Source of the DNA: Cryptosporangium arvum DSM 44712
GTDB taxonomy: Bacteria > Actinomycetota > Actinomycetes > Mycobacteriales > Cryptosporangiaceae
Reading direction: 5' to 3'
NCBI RefSeq assembly: GCF_000585375.1
Contig: NZ_KK073874.1
Location: 7,785,913 to 7,849,912, forward strand
Length of the DNA stretch: 64,000 nt
Position numbers and translations under genes: made by a program. The notes under the pieces were generated by a model, which worked only from the letters and a program-made list of their open reading frames with translations, had not been told where the DNA came from and ran no database searches. This document shows, piece after piece, positions 54,840 to 64,000 of this stretch. Position 1 is the stretch's first letter; every line of letters begins with the position of its first letter.

Positions 54840-54940
54840 GGTTCGAGGCTAGTAGCGGTACCCGTCCTTATCGTCGCCCTGCGAGGGCTAGCCTTCGCGC
54901 GGTGTTTCTGCGGCCCGCGACTTCGCCCAGGGTGAGGGCC

Positions 54941-55528
54941 ATGAAACTCGTCATCATCGTGGGAAGCGTGCGGGAAGGCCGTTTCGGCCTGCGGGTCGCC
55001 GAGTGGTTCCGCGCGCGAGCACAGGAACACGGCCACTTCGACGTCGACGTGCTGGACGTGGCGGACGTCGAGCTACCCCGGGCGTTGCCGCCGGACATCA
55101 CCGTGTTGACCGACGTGTCGACCCGGCCGGCCTCGTTGCAGGCGCTGGCGGCGCGGCTCGCGGCGGCGGACGCGTTCGTCGTCGTCACGCCGGAGTACAA
55201 CCACAGCTTCCCGGCGTCGCTGAAGCATCTGATCGACTGGCACTTCACCGAGTGGCAGGCCAAACCGATCGGGTTCGTCTCCTACGGCGGGCACGGCGGT
55301 GGTCTGCGCGCGATCGAGCAGCTGCGGCTCGTGTTCGCCGAGTTGCACGCGGCCACGGTGCGCGAGTCGGTCAGTTTCGACCGGCACTGGGAGCGTTTCG
55401 GGGCGGACGGTGTGCTGGTGGACGCCGACGTTCCGTCCGCCGCCGCGAAGGCTCTGCTGGACCAGTTGGTGTGGTGGGGTCAGGCGCTGCACGACGCCCG
55501 GGAGGTCCGGCCGTACGCCGACGCGTAA
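54941..55528 (+). CDS. NADPH-dependent FMN reductase
   Basis: The 195-residue flavodoxin-like protein has MKLVIIVGSVREGRFGLRVA (FMN-phosphate loop), VVVTPEYNHSFPASLKHLID and VSYGGHGGGLRAIEQLRLVF. It reduces FMN, quinones or azo compounds with NAD(P)H. ATG 54941 has GTGAGGG upstream. Regulation by the divergent XRE gene is likely from position. ychF starts 11 bp downstream. Confidence 0.87.
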   Translation: MKLVIIVGSVREGRFGLRVAEWFRARAQEHGHFDVDVLDVADVELPRALPPDITVLTDVSTRPASLQALAARLAAADAFVVVTPEYNHSFPASLKHLIDWHFTEWQAKPIGFVSYGGHGGGLRAIEQLRLVFAELHAATVRESVSFDRHWERFGADGVLVDADVPSAAAKALLDQLVWWGQALHDAREVRPYADA

Positions 55529-55539
55529 CCTTGGTCGGC

Positions 55540-56613
55540 GTGAGCCTTACGCTGGGTATCGTCGGTCTGCCGAACGTCGGCAAGTCGACCCTCTTCAACG
55601 CCCTGACCAAGAACGACGTTCTCGCCGCGAACTACCCGTTCGCGACGATCGAACCCAACGTCGGGGTGGTGGGCGTGCCCGACGAGCGGTTGAACGCGCT
55701 CGCCACGATCTTCGACTCGCAGAAGATCGTCCCGGCCGCGGTGAGCTTCGTCGACATCGCGGGCCTGGTGCGGGGCGCGTCCACCGGCCAGGGCCGCGGT
55801 AACGCCTTCCTCGCGAACATCCGCGAGGCCAGCGCGATCTGCCAGGTCATCCGCGCGTTCAGCGACCCGAACGTCGTCCACGTGGACGGCAAGGTCAGCC
55901 CGGCCGACGACATGGAGACGATCAACACCGAGTTGATCCTCGCCGACCTGCAGACGCTGGAGAAGGCGATTCCGCGGCTGGAGAAGGAAGCCCGGATGAA
56001 GAAGGACCGGGTTCCGGTCCTGGAGGCCGCGCGGGCGGCGTCCGCCGTGCTGGACGGTGGCACCACCCTGTACGCGGCGGGGGTCGACATCGAACCCCTC
56101 CGCGAACTCAGCCTGCTGACCGTCAAGCCGTTCCTCTACGTCTTCAACGTCGACGAGGACGAGCTGGGCAACGCGGCGTTCCTGGACGAGCTGCGGGCTC
56201 TCGTGGCGCCGGCCGAGGCCGTGTTCCTGGACGCGAAGATCGAGTCCGAGCTCATCGACCTGCCCGAGGACGAGGCGCGCGAGCTGCTGGAGTCCGTCGG
56301 CCAGGACGAGCCGGGCCTGAACCAGCTGATCCGGGTCGGTTTCCGCACGCTCGGCCTGCAGACCTACCTCACGGCCGGTCCGAAGGAAGCCCGCGCCTGG
56401 ACGATCCCGACCGGCGCGACCGCTCCCGAGGCGGCCGGGGTGATCCACTCGGACTTCCAGCGGGGCTTCATCAAGGCCGAGGTCGTCTCGTTCGAGGACC
56501 TGACGGCGGCCGGCTCGATGCAGGAGGCCCGGAGCCGCGGGCGGGTACGCATGGAGGGCAAGGACTACGTGATGCAGGACGGCGACGTGGTGGAGTTCAG
56601 GTTCAACGTCTGA
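55540..56613 (+). CDS. ychF: redox-regulated ATPase YchF
   Basis: YchF is a universally conserved Obg-family ATPase linked to ribosomes and oxidative-stress control. The 357-residue protein has GIVGLPNVGKSTLFNALTKN, DIAGLVRGASTGQGRGN, the YchF-type base-recognition motif YVFNVDEDEL, and a C-terminal TGS domain (AWTIPTGATAPEAAGVIHSD, DGDVVEFRFNV). GTG 55540 gives the conserved start. Length is typical. Confidence 0.94.
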   Translation: MSLTLGIVGLPNVGKSTLFNALTKNDVLAANYPFATIEPNVGVVGVPDERLNALATIFDSQKIVPAAVSFVDIAGLVRGASTGQGRGNAFLANIREASAICQVIRAFSDPNVVHVDGKVSPADDMETINTELILADLQTLEKAIPRLEKEARMKKDRVPVLEAARAASAVLDGGTTLYAAGVDIEPLRELSLLTVKPFLYVFNVDEDELGNAAFLDELRALVAPAEAVFLDAKIESELIDLPEDEARELLESVGQDEPGLNQLIRVGFRTLGLQTYLTAGPKEARAWTIPTGATAPEAAGVIHSDFQRGFIKAEVVSFEDLTAAGSMQEARSRGRVRMEGKDYVMQDGDVVEFRFNV

Positions 56614-57000
56614 GGTCTTGCTGGTCAGGCTGGCTCGCGTTTGCACTAGGGCGCTACCCCACGCTTCGTCGGCCGCGCGGCGGGTCCGATCCTCGGGGCT
56701 GAGGTGGCCGTACGTCGACAGCGAGAGGTTCGCGTTCTCGTGCCTGCGGCGTTCGGTCACCGCTACGACGGGCGCTCTCTTCGCCAGCAGAACGCCGACG
56801 TAGAGGTGGCGCAGGTAGTACTCGTCGAGTTTTCGGCAAAAGCTTTTACCTGACGAATCCAGACGTGCCGCGAGCAGTGCGTTCACTTGATCGCGCGATC
56901 TCGGCATCCCGCTGCGTTGCGCCGCCAAAGACGCCACTTGTTCAGGACTAGTAACTTCGGCGCGGTCAAGGCGCACCGGAAGCGGGCATTCTGTTCCCCT
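56614..57000 (-). pseudogene. eroded tyrosine recombinase (phage-type integrase) fragment
   Basis: A minus-strand frame between ychF and the ABC exporter contains VRLDRAEVTSPEQVASLAAQ, then LRHLYVGVLLAKRAPVVAVT, ENANLSLSTYGHLSPEDRTR and RAADEAW. These match the inter-domain TPEQV segment and the C-terminal boxes of actinophage-type integrases, including the nucleophilic Tyr in STYGHL (codon 56710-56712). Box I with its Arg is missing, the HxxR His is replaced, and no stop follows. The middle part is AT-richer than its surroundings. It is a remnant of a lost mobile element. The 499-bp gap holds no other recognisable gene. Confidence 0.65.
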
Positions 57001-57112
57001 ACCACAAAGCCACTGCCTTCAAGATGTAGGCACGCTCTGCGCGGCGGGCTGCCGACGAGACGACGAAAAATCATGCGGGCTGCGACCGCAGGGCGACTTA
57101 TCGTCGTTGACC

Positions 57113-58867
57113 ATGGGGGAACAGGCCGCGCCGGGGCCGCTGCGGACGTTGCTGCGTCTGCGTACCTACGCGCGTCCGCACGCGCCTCGGCTCCTCGTCC
57201 TGCTCTTCTCCTCCGCCGCCGCTCAGGCCCTGCAGATCGTCGGTCCGCTGCTCACCCAGCGGCTGATCGACGGTCCGGTCCGGCACCGCACCACCGACGG
57301 GCTTCTGGTGCTCGCCGGGCTGGCGATCGTCGCCGCGCTGCTCGTCCAGGTGTGTGACTACATCGGACGGCGGGCGCACGCGACCGGCTCGGTGGGGATC
57401 GAGACCGCGTTGCGTACCGATCTCTACGCGCGCCTCCAGCGGCTCCCGCTGAGTTTCCACGAGCGGTGGCAGAGCGGGCAGTTGCTCTCCCGGGCCACGT
57501 CCGACCTGCGGGCCGTCGGGAGTTTCCTGGCGTTCGGGTCGGTCTTCATCGTGCTGCAGACCGTCACCTACCTCGGTGTCTCGATCGTGCTGGTCTCGAT
57601 CTACTGGCCGCTGGGGCTGCTGGTCACCGCCGGTGTGCTTCCGGTGATGGTGCTGACGTACGGGCTGAGCCGGAGCTACATCCCGCTGTCCCGGCGGCTG
57701 CAGGACCAGGTGGGCGACCTGACCAGCCTGGTGGAGGAGTCGGTGCTCGGGTTCCGCACGATCCGCGCGTTCGGCCGGCACCGGTACCTGAACGGGAAGT
57801 TCGCCGAGGCCGCCGAGCAGGTGAAACGCACCGGGCTCGCGCAGGGCATGGTGATCGCCCGCTACTGGCCGGCGATCGAGGCCGTGCCCGGGGTCCTGCT
57901 CGGCGTGACGCTGCTCGGCGGTGCCTACGCGGTGGCGAACGGAGCCATGACCGTCGGGGAGCTGGTGGCGTTCGTCGGCCTGCTGACGTTCGCGATCTGG
58001 CCGCTGGACTCGCTCGGCTGGCTGCTCGGCGAGGCCCAGCAGGCGGCGACCGCGGCGCAGCGCGTCTACGAGATCCTGGACGCGGAGCCCGAGATCGTCG
58101 ACCGGGCCCAGACACGGAGCATCGAAGCACGGGGCCACCTCCGGTTCGAGGACGTCACGTTCCGGTACCCGACCGAGAAGGACCCCGTCCTCCGGCACGT
58201 CGACCTGGAGATACTCCCTGGCGAGACGCTCGCGCTGGCCGGCGTGTCCGGGTCCGGGAAGACGACGTTGACGCTGCTCGTCGACCGGCTCCACGACGTG
58301 TCCGGCGGCCGCATCACGCTCGACGGCGTCGACATCCGCGACCTGCCGCTGGAGACGCTGCGCACGCACGTCAGCGCCGCGTTCGAGGACCCGACGCTGT
58401 TCTCGGCGAGCGTGCGCGAGAACATCACGCTCGGCCGCCCGGACGCGACCGACGAGGAAGTGGCGGCCGCGCTGCGCATCGCGCAGGCCGAGTTCGCCTA
58501 CGACCTGCCGTGGGGCCTCGACACCCGGATCGGCGAGAAAGGACTCTCGCTCTCCGGTGGGCAGCGGCAGCGGCTGGCGCTCGCCCGGGCGGTCGTGGGC
58601 CGGCCCCGCGTGCTCGTGCTCGACGACCCGCTCTCGGCCCTCGACGTCGAGACCGAAGCGCTCGTGGAGAGGGCGTTGCGCACGGTCCTGAAAGGCACCA
58701 CCGCGCTCCTGGTCGTGCACCGCCCGTCCACCGTCGTGCTCGCCGACCGGGTCGCGCTGCTGGCCGGCGGCACGATCGCGGCCGTCGGCACCCACGAGGA
58801 ACTGCTGGCCACCGTCCCCGCCTACCGGGACGTGCTCGACGCGACCCCACAGGAAGTACCGCGATGA
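57113..58867 (+). CDS. ABC exporter half-transporter with degenerate catalytic site
   Basis: The 584-residue protein has six membrane helices (about 25-305) and a C-terminal ATPase domain with AGVSGSGKTTLTLLVDRL, signature LSLSGGQRQRLALARAV, Walker B VLVLDDPLSALD and H-loop VVHRPSTV. Asp stands where the catalytic Glu after Walker B is expected. ATG 58864 of the partner overlaps its stop as ATGA. It forms one half of a heterodimeric exporter; the cargo (lipid, drug or peptide) is unknown. Confidence 0.88.
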   Translation: MGEQAAPGPLRTLLRLRTYARPHAPRLLVLLFSSAAAQALQIVGPLLTQRLIDGPVRHRTTDGLLVLAGLAIVAALLVQVCDYIGRRAHATGSVGIETALRTDLYARLQRLPLSFHERWQSGQLLSRATSDLRAVGSFLAFGSVFIVLQTVTYLGVSIVLVSIYWPLGLLVTAGVLPVMVLTYGLSRSYIPLSRRLQDQVGDLTSLVEESVLGFRTIRAFGRHRYLNGKFAEAAEQVKRTGLAQGMVIARYWPAIEAVPGVLLGVTLLGGAYAVANGAMTVGELVAFVGLLTFAIWPLDSLGWLLGEAQQAATAAQRVYEILDAEPEIVDRAQTRSIEARGHLRFEDVTFRYPTEKDPVLRHVDLEILPGETLALAGVSGSGKTTLTLLVDRLHDVSGGRITLDGVDIRDLPLETLRTHVSAAFEDPTLFSASVRENITLGRPDATDEEVAAALRIAQAEFAYDLPWGLDTRIGEKGLSLSGGQRQRLALARAVVGRPRVLVLDDPLSALDVETEALVERALRTVLKGTTALLVVHRPSTVVLADRVALLAGGTIAAVGTHEELLATVPAYRDVLDATPQEVPR

Positions 58868-60678
58868 CCACCGACTGGCACGGCGTAGCCGCCGAGCAGG
58901 TCGACGACGTCCCGGACGACGCCGGCCTCCGGCTGCGCCGCCGGAGCCGGGCCCTGCTGAGAAGCCTGATCCGCCCGTACCGCAAGCCGATCGGCGTCGC
59001 GTCGCTGCTGCTGGTCGTCCAGAACGTCAGCGGCCTGGCCGGCCCGTACCTGATCAGCGTCGGCATCGACGCGGGTCTCCCGCCGCTGATCGACCACGGC
59101 GAGAGCAGCGTCGTCCTCACGGTGGCGGCCGCGCTCGTCGCCGCCACCGTCGTCGAGTCGGTGACCCGGCACGTGTATCTCCGCTACAGCGCCCGCATCA
59201 CCAACGGCATCCTCTTCGACCTGCGGCGACGCGCGTTCGCGCACCTCCAGCGCCTCTCCCCCGCCTTCCACGAGCGCTACACCTCCGGCCGGGTGATCTC
59301 CCGCCTGACCTCGGACGTGGACTCGCTCGCCGACATGCTCGACGGCAGCCTCGACGACCTGGTCATCCAGACCCTGAACGTGCTGGTGATCGGCGTCATC
59401 CTGCTCGTGCTGGACTGGCGGATGGGGCTGCTGGCGCTGCTCGCGTTCCCGTTCCTGTGGTTGATCATCCGGTGGTTCCGCGCGGAGTCGGGGCCCGCGT
59501 ACCGGCGGACCCGCGAGGCCGTCGCGTCGGTGATCGTCCACATCGTCGAGACGCTCGGCGGCATCCGCGCGGTGCAGGCGTTCCGCCGCGAGCCGCGGAA
59601 CAACGTGCTGTTCGGCCGGCTCGCCGGCGACCTGGCCGCGGCCGACGCGAAGGTGCTCCGGCTGATGGCGGTGTTCGCGCCGGGCGTGTTCGGGGTGTCG
59701 ACCGGCGCGACCGCGGTGATCCTGGCCGCCGGGGGCTGGCTGGCCGTGCACGGGCAGCTCCAGGTGGGGGTGCTCACGGCGATCCTGCTGTACGTCCGCC
59801 GGTTCTTCGACCCGATGATGCAGCTGTCGATGTTCTACAACAGCCTGCAGGCGGCGACCGCGGCGCTGGAGAAGATCTCCGGCGTGCTGGAGGAGGAGCC
59901 CGACGTCGCGCCTCCGGCCGAGCCGGTGCCGCTGCCGGTCCGGGCCGGGCGGGGTCGCTCGATCGCGCTCGAGCACGTCACGTTCGGCTACCGCGAGGGA
60001 CGCACGATCCTGCCCGAGCTCGACCTGACGATCCCGGCGGGGCAGACCGTGGCCCTGCTCGGCGCGACCGGGGCGGGCAAGACGACGATCGCCCGCCTGA
60101 TCGGCCGGTTCTACGACCCGCCGATCGGAAGCGTGCGCCTGGACGGCGTCGACTTGACCGACGTGGACGAGGACGCGCTGCGCGCGGCCATCGTGACCGT
60201 GACCCAGGAGAATTTCCTGTTCGGCGGAACGGTCGCGGACAACATCCGGTTCGGACGCCCCGACGCGAGCCCGGAGCAGATCGAGGCCGCGAGCGAACAG
60301 GTCGGGGCGGACCGGATGATCCGCGAGCTGCCGCTCGGGTTCGCGACCCCCGTCGGGCAGCGGGGATCGCGGCTCTCCGCCGGGCAGCGGCAGCTGATCG
60401 CGTTCTCCCGCGCGGTGCTGGCCGACCCGGACGTCCTGATCCTGGACGAGGCGACCTCGTCGCTGGACATCCCGAGCGAGCGGGCCGTGCAGCGCGCGCT
60501 CCGGACGCTGCTCGCCGACCGCACGGCGGTGATCATCGCCCACCGCCTCTCGACGGTGGAGATCGCCGACCGGGTGCTCGTGCTGGACGCCGGCCGGATC
60601 GTCGAGGACGGACCGCCGGCCGAGCTGCTGGCGGCCGGCGGCCGGTACGCGGCGCTTCGTGAGCTATCCGGTCGTTAA
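58864..60678 (+). CDS. ABC exporter half-transporter, canonical Walker B partner
   Basis: The 604-residue partner has six helices and an ATPase domain with LLGATGAGKTTIARLIGRFY, Walker B VLILDEATSSLD with the catalytic Glu, H-loop IIAHRLSTV, and signature RLSAGQRQLIAFSRAV, where Ala replaces the second Gly. Combined with its neighbour, this gives one consensus and one degenerate nucleotide site, as in asymmetric heterodimeric exporters. It ends 15 bp inside the convergent RpiR gene. Confidence 0.9.
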   Translation: MTTDWHGVAAEQVDDVPDDAGLRLRRRSRALLRSLIRPYRKPIGVASLLLVVQNVSGLAGPYLISVGIDAGLPPLIDHGESSVVLTVAAALVAATVVESVTRHVYLRYSARITNGILFDLRRRAFAHLQRLSPAFHERYTSGRVISRLTSDVDSLADMLDGSLDDLVIQTLNVLVIGVILLVLDWRMGLLALLAFPFLWLIIRWFRAESGPAYRRTREAVASVIVHIVETLGGIRAVQAFRREPRNNVLFGRLAGDLAAADAKVLRLMAVFAPGVFGVSTGATAVILAAGGWLAVHGQLQVGVLTAILLYVRRFFDPMMQLSMFYNSLQAATAALEKISGVLEEEPDVAPPAEPVPLPVRAGRGRSIALEHVTFGYREGRTILPELDLTIPAGQTVALLGATGAGKTTIARLIGRFYDPPIGSVRLDGVDLTDVDEDALRAAIVTVTQENFLFGGTVADNIRFGRPDASPEQIEAASEQVGADRMIRELPLGFATPVGQRGSRLSAGQRQLIAFSRAVLADPDVLILDEATSSLDIPSERAVQRALRTLLADRTAVIIAHRLSTVEIADRVLVLDAGRIVEDGPPAELLAAGGRYAALRELSGR

Positions 60679-61470
60679 GTCACCGGCCAGGGCCTCGGCC
60701 TGCTCCATCCGGTGGGCGCCCTCCAGACCCAGCCGTTCCAGCACGCGTCCGGCGATCGCCTCGACCAGCGCGACCGCCGGGGTCAGCGCCCGGGGCGAAG
60801 CCTCGCTGGGCAGCACCACCTCGGCGTGCGCCGCGGCCGGCGACAACCCGGCCGCGGTGAACAGCACGACCTTCGCGTGCTGTTTCGCGGCGTACCGGGC
60901 CAGCGCGGTCACCACCGGTTCGTACGGTGGCAGGTCGAACACCACGAGCACGTCGCGCGACGTGAGGTCGGCGATCGTCGCCACCGGCGGTGCGCCGACC
61001 ACGTGCACGCCGGGGCGCACGGTGGCCAGCAGCTGGTGCAGGTACCCGGCGAGCAACGACCCGCCGACGACGTAGATCTGCCGCCTGCGGTCGGCGAGCA
61101 GCTCGACCGCCTCCCGCACGTCGTAGGGCGGAAGCCCGGCCACCGTGCGGACCATCGCCTGAGTCGCGTCGTCCACCGACGCGAGCAGCGCCGCGTCCCG
61201 GGCGGTCGGCGACTGACCGACCGCGGTGGTCTCGGTACGCAGGCCGCGCTGGAAGTCCGGGAACCCCTGGAACCCCAGCCGGGTCGCGAACCGGACCACG
61301 GTCGGACCACTGACCCCGGCCCGCAGCGCCAGCCGCGCGACGGTCTCGAACCCCGCGGCCGGATAGTCGGCCAGCAGCACCCGGGCGACCTTCCGTTCCG
61401 CCGGGCTGCATTCACCTAGTCGTTGTCGGATCACGTCCGCCAACGTTTCGTCAAGAACTCGCTCGATCAC
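60664..61470 (-). CDS. RpiR/MurR-family regulator with SIS domain
   Basis: The 268-residue protein has an N-terminal HTH (CSPAERKVARVLLADYPAAG, VARLALRAGVSGPTVVRFAT, RLGFQGFPDFQR) and a C-terminal SIS sugar-phosphate domain (IYVVGGSLLAGYLHQLLATV, DVLVVFDLPPYEPVVTALAR). Such regulators respond to phosphosugars. GTG 61470 has GGGGGAGG five nucleotides upstream. No sugar operon is adjacent; it is divergent from rmuC. Confidence 0.88.
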   Translation of the reverse strand: MIERVLDETLADVIRQRLGECSPAERKVARVLLADYPAAGFETVARLALRAGVSGPTVVRFATRLGFQGFPDFQRGLRTETTAVGQSPTARDAALLASVDDATQAMVRTVAGLPPYDVREAVELLADRRRQIYVVGGSLLAGYLHQLLATVRPGVHVVGAPPVATIADLTSRDVLVVFDLPPYEPVVTALARYAAKQHAKVVLFTAAGLSPAAAHAEVVLPSEASPRALTPAVALVEAIAGRVLERLGLEGAHRMEQAEALAGDLTTG

Positions 61471-61540
61471 GACGCCTCCCCCGCGCCCGATGTCCGACCC
61501 GCCGTTGGGTGTCCCCCGACACGCCTGCGGCGTGGTGCCC

Positions 61541-61557
61541 CCGTCAAGCTCTGACGG
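61541..61557. promoter_or_regulatory. inverted repeat between the RpiR regulator and rmuC
   Basis: CCGTCA-agctc-TGACGG at 61541-61557 is a perfect 6-bp dyad with a 5-bp centre, in the 191-bp divergent region (61471-61661). The stretch just after it, to about 61605, is AT-rich (TTCTTAACGGCATTTATC). Autoregulation by the RpiR protein is a plausible use. Confidence 0.4.
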
Positions 61558-61661
61558 ACGAAGACTTCTTAACGGCATTTATCGGACGTTTGACCGAGAA
61601 ACTGTGCGCGGCGAGGGCGTGCCGACGTGGCACCGCCGAGCCGATGGGTCACGATTCGCTC

Positions 61662-62816
61662 ATGTCCACCTCCACCCTCATCGGACTGATCGTCGTCGCG
61701 CTGGTCTGTCTTTCCGCCGGGGTCGCCGCGGGCTGGTTCGCCGCCCTGGCCCGGAACGCGGCCGACACCGCCGGGCTCCGCGCGACGATCGAGGCGTCGA
61801 AGGCCAACGAGGACCGGCTGGAGCACGCGCTGCGGTCGGTGACCACGGAGGCGATCGAGCGCAACAACACCGCGTTCTCCCAGCTCGTCGGTCCGATCCG
61901 GGAGAGCATCGCGAACGTCGAGCACACCGTCGTCGAGCTGGAGAAGGACCGGGCCGTCGCGCACGCGGCGCTGCGTGAGCAGGTCAACGCGATGCAGCAG
62001 ACCGGCGAGAAGCTCCGGGTCGAGACCGGGCAGCTGGTGTCGGCGCTGAAGGCGCCCCAGGTCCGCGGACGCTGGGGCGAGCACCAGCTGCGCCGGATCG
62101 TCGAGGTGGCCGGCATGGTCGAGCACTGCGACTTCGTCGAGCAGGCGGTCTCCAACACCGAGGACGGCATCCTGCGGCCCGACCTCGTGGTGACGCTCGC
62201 CGGCGGGAAGAACGTCGTCGTGGACGCGAAAGTGCCGTTCGCCGCCTACCTGGAGGCGATGGAGGCTCGCGACGAGCAGGCGCGCAACTCCCGGATGGAG
62301 GCGCACGCCCGGCACCTGCGCATGCACGTCGAGCAGCTCTCGGCGAAGTCCTACTGGCAGCGGTTCGAGCCGACGCCCGAGTTCGTCGTGCTGTTCGTAC
62401 CGGCCGACACGTTCCTGGACGCCGCGCTGCAGCGGGAGCCGAACCTGCTCGAGCACGCGTTCAGCCGCAACATCGTCGTCGCGACGCCGTCGACGCTCGT
62501 CGCGCTGCTGCGCACGATCGCGTACACGTGGCGGCAGGAGGCGCTGGCCGAGAACGCGGCGGCGGTGCACGCGCTGGGGCGCGATCTCTACCAGCGGCTG
62601 TCCACGATGGGGGGTCACGTCGACAAGCTCGGTACCGCGCTGGGCGCGGCGGTCGCGCGCTACAACGACGCGGTCGGTTCGCTGGAGGCGCGCGTGCTGG
62701 TGACCGCCCGGCGGTTCACCGACCTGCAGGTGGCGACGAGCGACATCGCGCCGCCACGACAGGTGGACGCCGTGCCGCGGGCGCTGCAGGCCCCGGAGCT
62801 GGTGCCGCCGGGGTGA
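61662..62816 (+). CDS. rmuC: DNA recombination protein RmuC
   Basis: The 384-residue protein has one N-terminal membrane helix (STLIGLIVVALVCLSAGVAA), a coiled coil (about 35-130) and the RmuC nuclease-like domain with GRWGEHQLRRIVEVAGMVEH, DLVVTLAGGKNVVVDAKVPF (D-x-K nuclease core) and YWQRFEPTPEFVVLFVPAD. RmuC restrains inversion at short inverted repeats in E. coli. ATG 61662 starts at the membrane helix; ATG 61644 would add six residues. Confidence 0.9.
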   Translation: MSTSTLIGLIVVALVCLSAGVAAGWFAALARNAADTAGLRATIEASKANEDRLEHALRSVTTEAIERNNTAFSQLVGPIRESIANVEHTVVELEKDRAVAHAALREQVNAMQQTGEKLRVETGQLVSALKAPQVRGRWGEHQLRRIVEVAGMVEHCDFVEQAVSNTEDGILRPDLVVTLAGGKNVVVDAKVPFAAYLEAMEARDEQARNSRMEAHARHLRMHVEQLSAKSYWQRFEPTPEFVVLFVPADTFLDAALQREPNLLEHAFSRNIVVATPSTLVALLRTIAYTWRQEALAENAAAVHALGRDLYQRLSTMGGHVDKLGTALGAAVARYNDAVGSLEARVLVTARRFTDLQVATSDIAPPRQVDAVPRALQAPELVPPG

Positions 62817-62825
62817 CCTTCCCGG

Positions 62826-64000
62826 CTACCGCCGGAACCCGGAGATCAGCCCCTGCAGATCGGCCGCCATGCCGGCCAGCTCTCCGGCCGACGAGCGGGA
62901 ACCCGCCGCCTGGTTGCTTATCGACTCGGCCGTGTCGGCGACGCCGCGGATCGTCGAGGCGATGCTCATCGTCCCGCTCGCGGCCTCGGTGACGCTGCGG
63001 TTCATCTCGGTCACGGTCGCGCTCTGCTCCTCGACCGCGGCCGCGATCGTCGTCTGGAACTCGTTGATCTGATGGATGACGTCGGCGATCGCGGCGATCG
63101 CGGCGACGGCCCCCTCGGTGTCGGCCTGGATCGCCGCGACGCGTTGTGCGATGTCGTCGGTGGCCCGCGCGGTCTCCTGAGCCAGGTCCTTGACCTCACC
63201 GGCCACGACCGCGAAGCCCTTGCCGAGGTCACCGGCCCTGGCGGCCTCGATCGTGGCGTTCAGCGCCAGCAGGTTGGTCTGCTCGGCGATCGAGGTGATC
63301 ACCCGGACGACCTCGCCGACCTGGGCGGACGACGTGCCGAGGCGCTCGACCGTGTCGCGGGCGTCGGACGCGTTGCGCACCGCCGAGGACGCCACGTCGG
63401 CGGCCCTGGCCGCGTTCTGGGCGATCTCCGAGATCGAGGCACCCATCTGCTCCGAGCCGGCCGACACCGCCTGGACGTGCGTGGACACCTCTTCGGCCCG
63501 GTGCGCGACCGAACCGGCGGTCGACGCGGCCCCGGACGCGCTCCCGCTGATCTGCTCACCGACGGTGGCCAGGTCGGAGGAGGACGCCGACAGCCGCTGG
63601 GCCGAGGCGCCGATCGCGGCGACCATGCCGTTCAGGCTGTCCATCGCCCGGTCGAACTCGGTGCCGAGCCGGCCGAGTTCGTCACGTCCGGTCAGGCCCG
63701 ACCGCCGGGACAGGTCGCCGCCGGCCATCCCGACGACGACGTGCTCGAGCGAGCCGAGCCGCGTGACCATCGACCGGATCAGGGCAGCCGCCACCGCCAG
63801 CACCACGAACCCGAGCAGCACGTTCGTCAGCACGATCGCGAGCAGCGCGTCGCTGCGGGCGGCGTCCACCTGGGCGGCGTCCCGGTCGGCCTGCGCTTCG
63901 ACGCCGTCGGCGACGACCGGCAGGGCCTCCTCGACCGCGGTGAACGCCTGGTTGAACGTCGGCAGCTGGGTCCGGGCCGCCACCGGGTCGGTCGCCGCGG
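62826..64000 (-). CDS. methyl-accepting chemotaxis protein, C-terminal part
   Basis: The frame is open to the right edge, so the N-terminus is missing; about 390 residues are visible. They comprise the end of a helical periplasmic sensor, a membrane helix ([20 protein letters not shown]), a HAMP domain and the long cytoplasmic signalling hairpin with tip [20 protein letters not shown] followed by [18 protein letters not shown]. It would control a CheA kinase or another output. No other chemotaxis gene lies in the window. It ends 9 bp from the convergent rmuC gene. Confidence 0.92.
   Translation of the reverse strand, partial: AATDPVAARTQLPTFNQAFTAVEEALPVVADGVEAQADRDAAQVDAARSDALLAIVLTNVLLGFVVLAVAAALIRSMVTRLGSLEHVVVGMAGGDLSRRSGLTGRDELGRLGTEFDRAMDSLNGMVAAIGASAQRLSASSSDLATVGEQISGSASGAASTAGSVAHRAEEVSTHVQAVSAGSEQMGASISEIAQNAARAADVASSAVRNASDARDTVERLGTSSAQVGEVVRVITSIAEQTNLLALNATIEAARAGDLGKGFAVVAGEVKDLAQETARATDDIAQRVAAIQADTEGAVAAIAAIADVIHQINEFQTTIAAAVEEQSATVTEMNRSVTEAASGTMSIASTIRGVADTAESISNQAAGSRSSAGELAGMAADLQGLISGFRR

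Overview
The window is a GC-rich (roughly 70% or more), densely packed actinobacterial chromosome segment. Mycothiol (mshB), a glgC/glgM pair, a FolP2-type protein, a SigE/anti-sigma pair, DUF3117 and the dapC-fdxA pair place it in the Actinomycetota. Gene order from 1 to about 28.3 kb follows the mycobacterial Rv1222-to-Rv1165 neighbourhood: sigE, O-methyltransferase, glgC, glgA/M, DUF3117, DivIVA-like protein, folP2, LOG proteins, dapE, dapD, then dapC, fdxA, mshB, peptide lipoprotein, typA. The species is not a Mycobacterium; a morphologically complex actinomycete is more likely. I cannot name the genus.

Layout. 1-5.1 kb: extracytoplasmic stress regulon (RseB-like, anti-sigma, SigE) and glycogen/maltose-1-phosphate synthesis. 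5.1-9.3 kb: aminopeptidase, DUF3117, Tag glycosylase, SRPBCC and DivIVA-like proteins. 9.4-15.2 kb: FolP2, two LOG proteins and the lysine/DAP pathway genes dapE, dapD and dapC, the last coupled to a ferredoxin. 15.3-20 kb: GNAT, mshB with two membrane proteins, S9 peptidase. 20-26 kb: complete peptide ABC importer. 26.4-33.4 kb: typA, PCD, and a three-gene succinate dehydrogenase of the mycobacterial Sdh1 type.

33.5-46 kb: accessory and repair region with endonuclease V, an elastin-like-repeat MinD-type ATPase resembling EspI, MutT-like Nudix, thioredoxin, EAL protein, AlkC-like glycosylase, Ogt and an Ada-AlkA fusion. 46-54.8 kb: the most unusual part. A two-component operon encodes a histidine kinase with a second, apparently dead kinase half. 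It faces a CPBP membrane protease across an 18-bp dyad. The whole kinase/protease unit is repeated next door, with the same dyad; there the kinase is frameshifted. 54.9-64 kb: FMN reductase, ychF, an eroded tyrosine integrase fragment, a heterodimeric ABC exporter, RpiR regulator, rmuC and a chemoreceptor running off the end.

No tRNA, rRNA, CRISPR array or intact insertion sequence was recognised. Many adjacent genes overlap by 4 nt (ATGA/GTGA), so most same-strand clusters are probably operons. Several convergent pairs overlap at their 3' ends.
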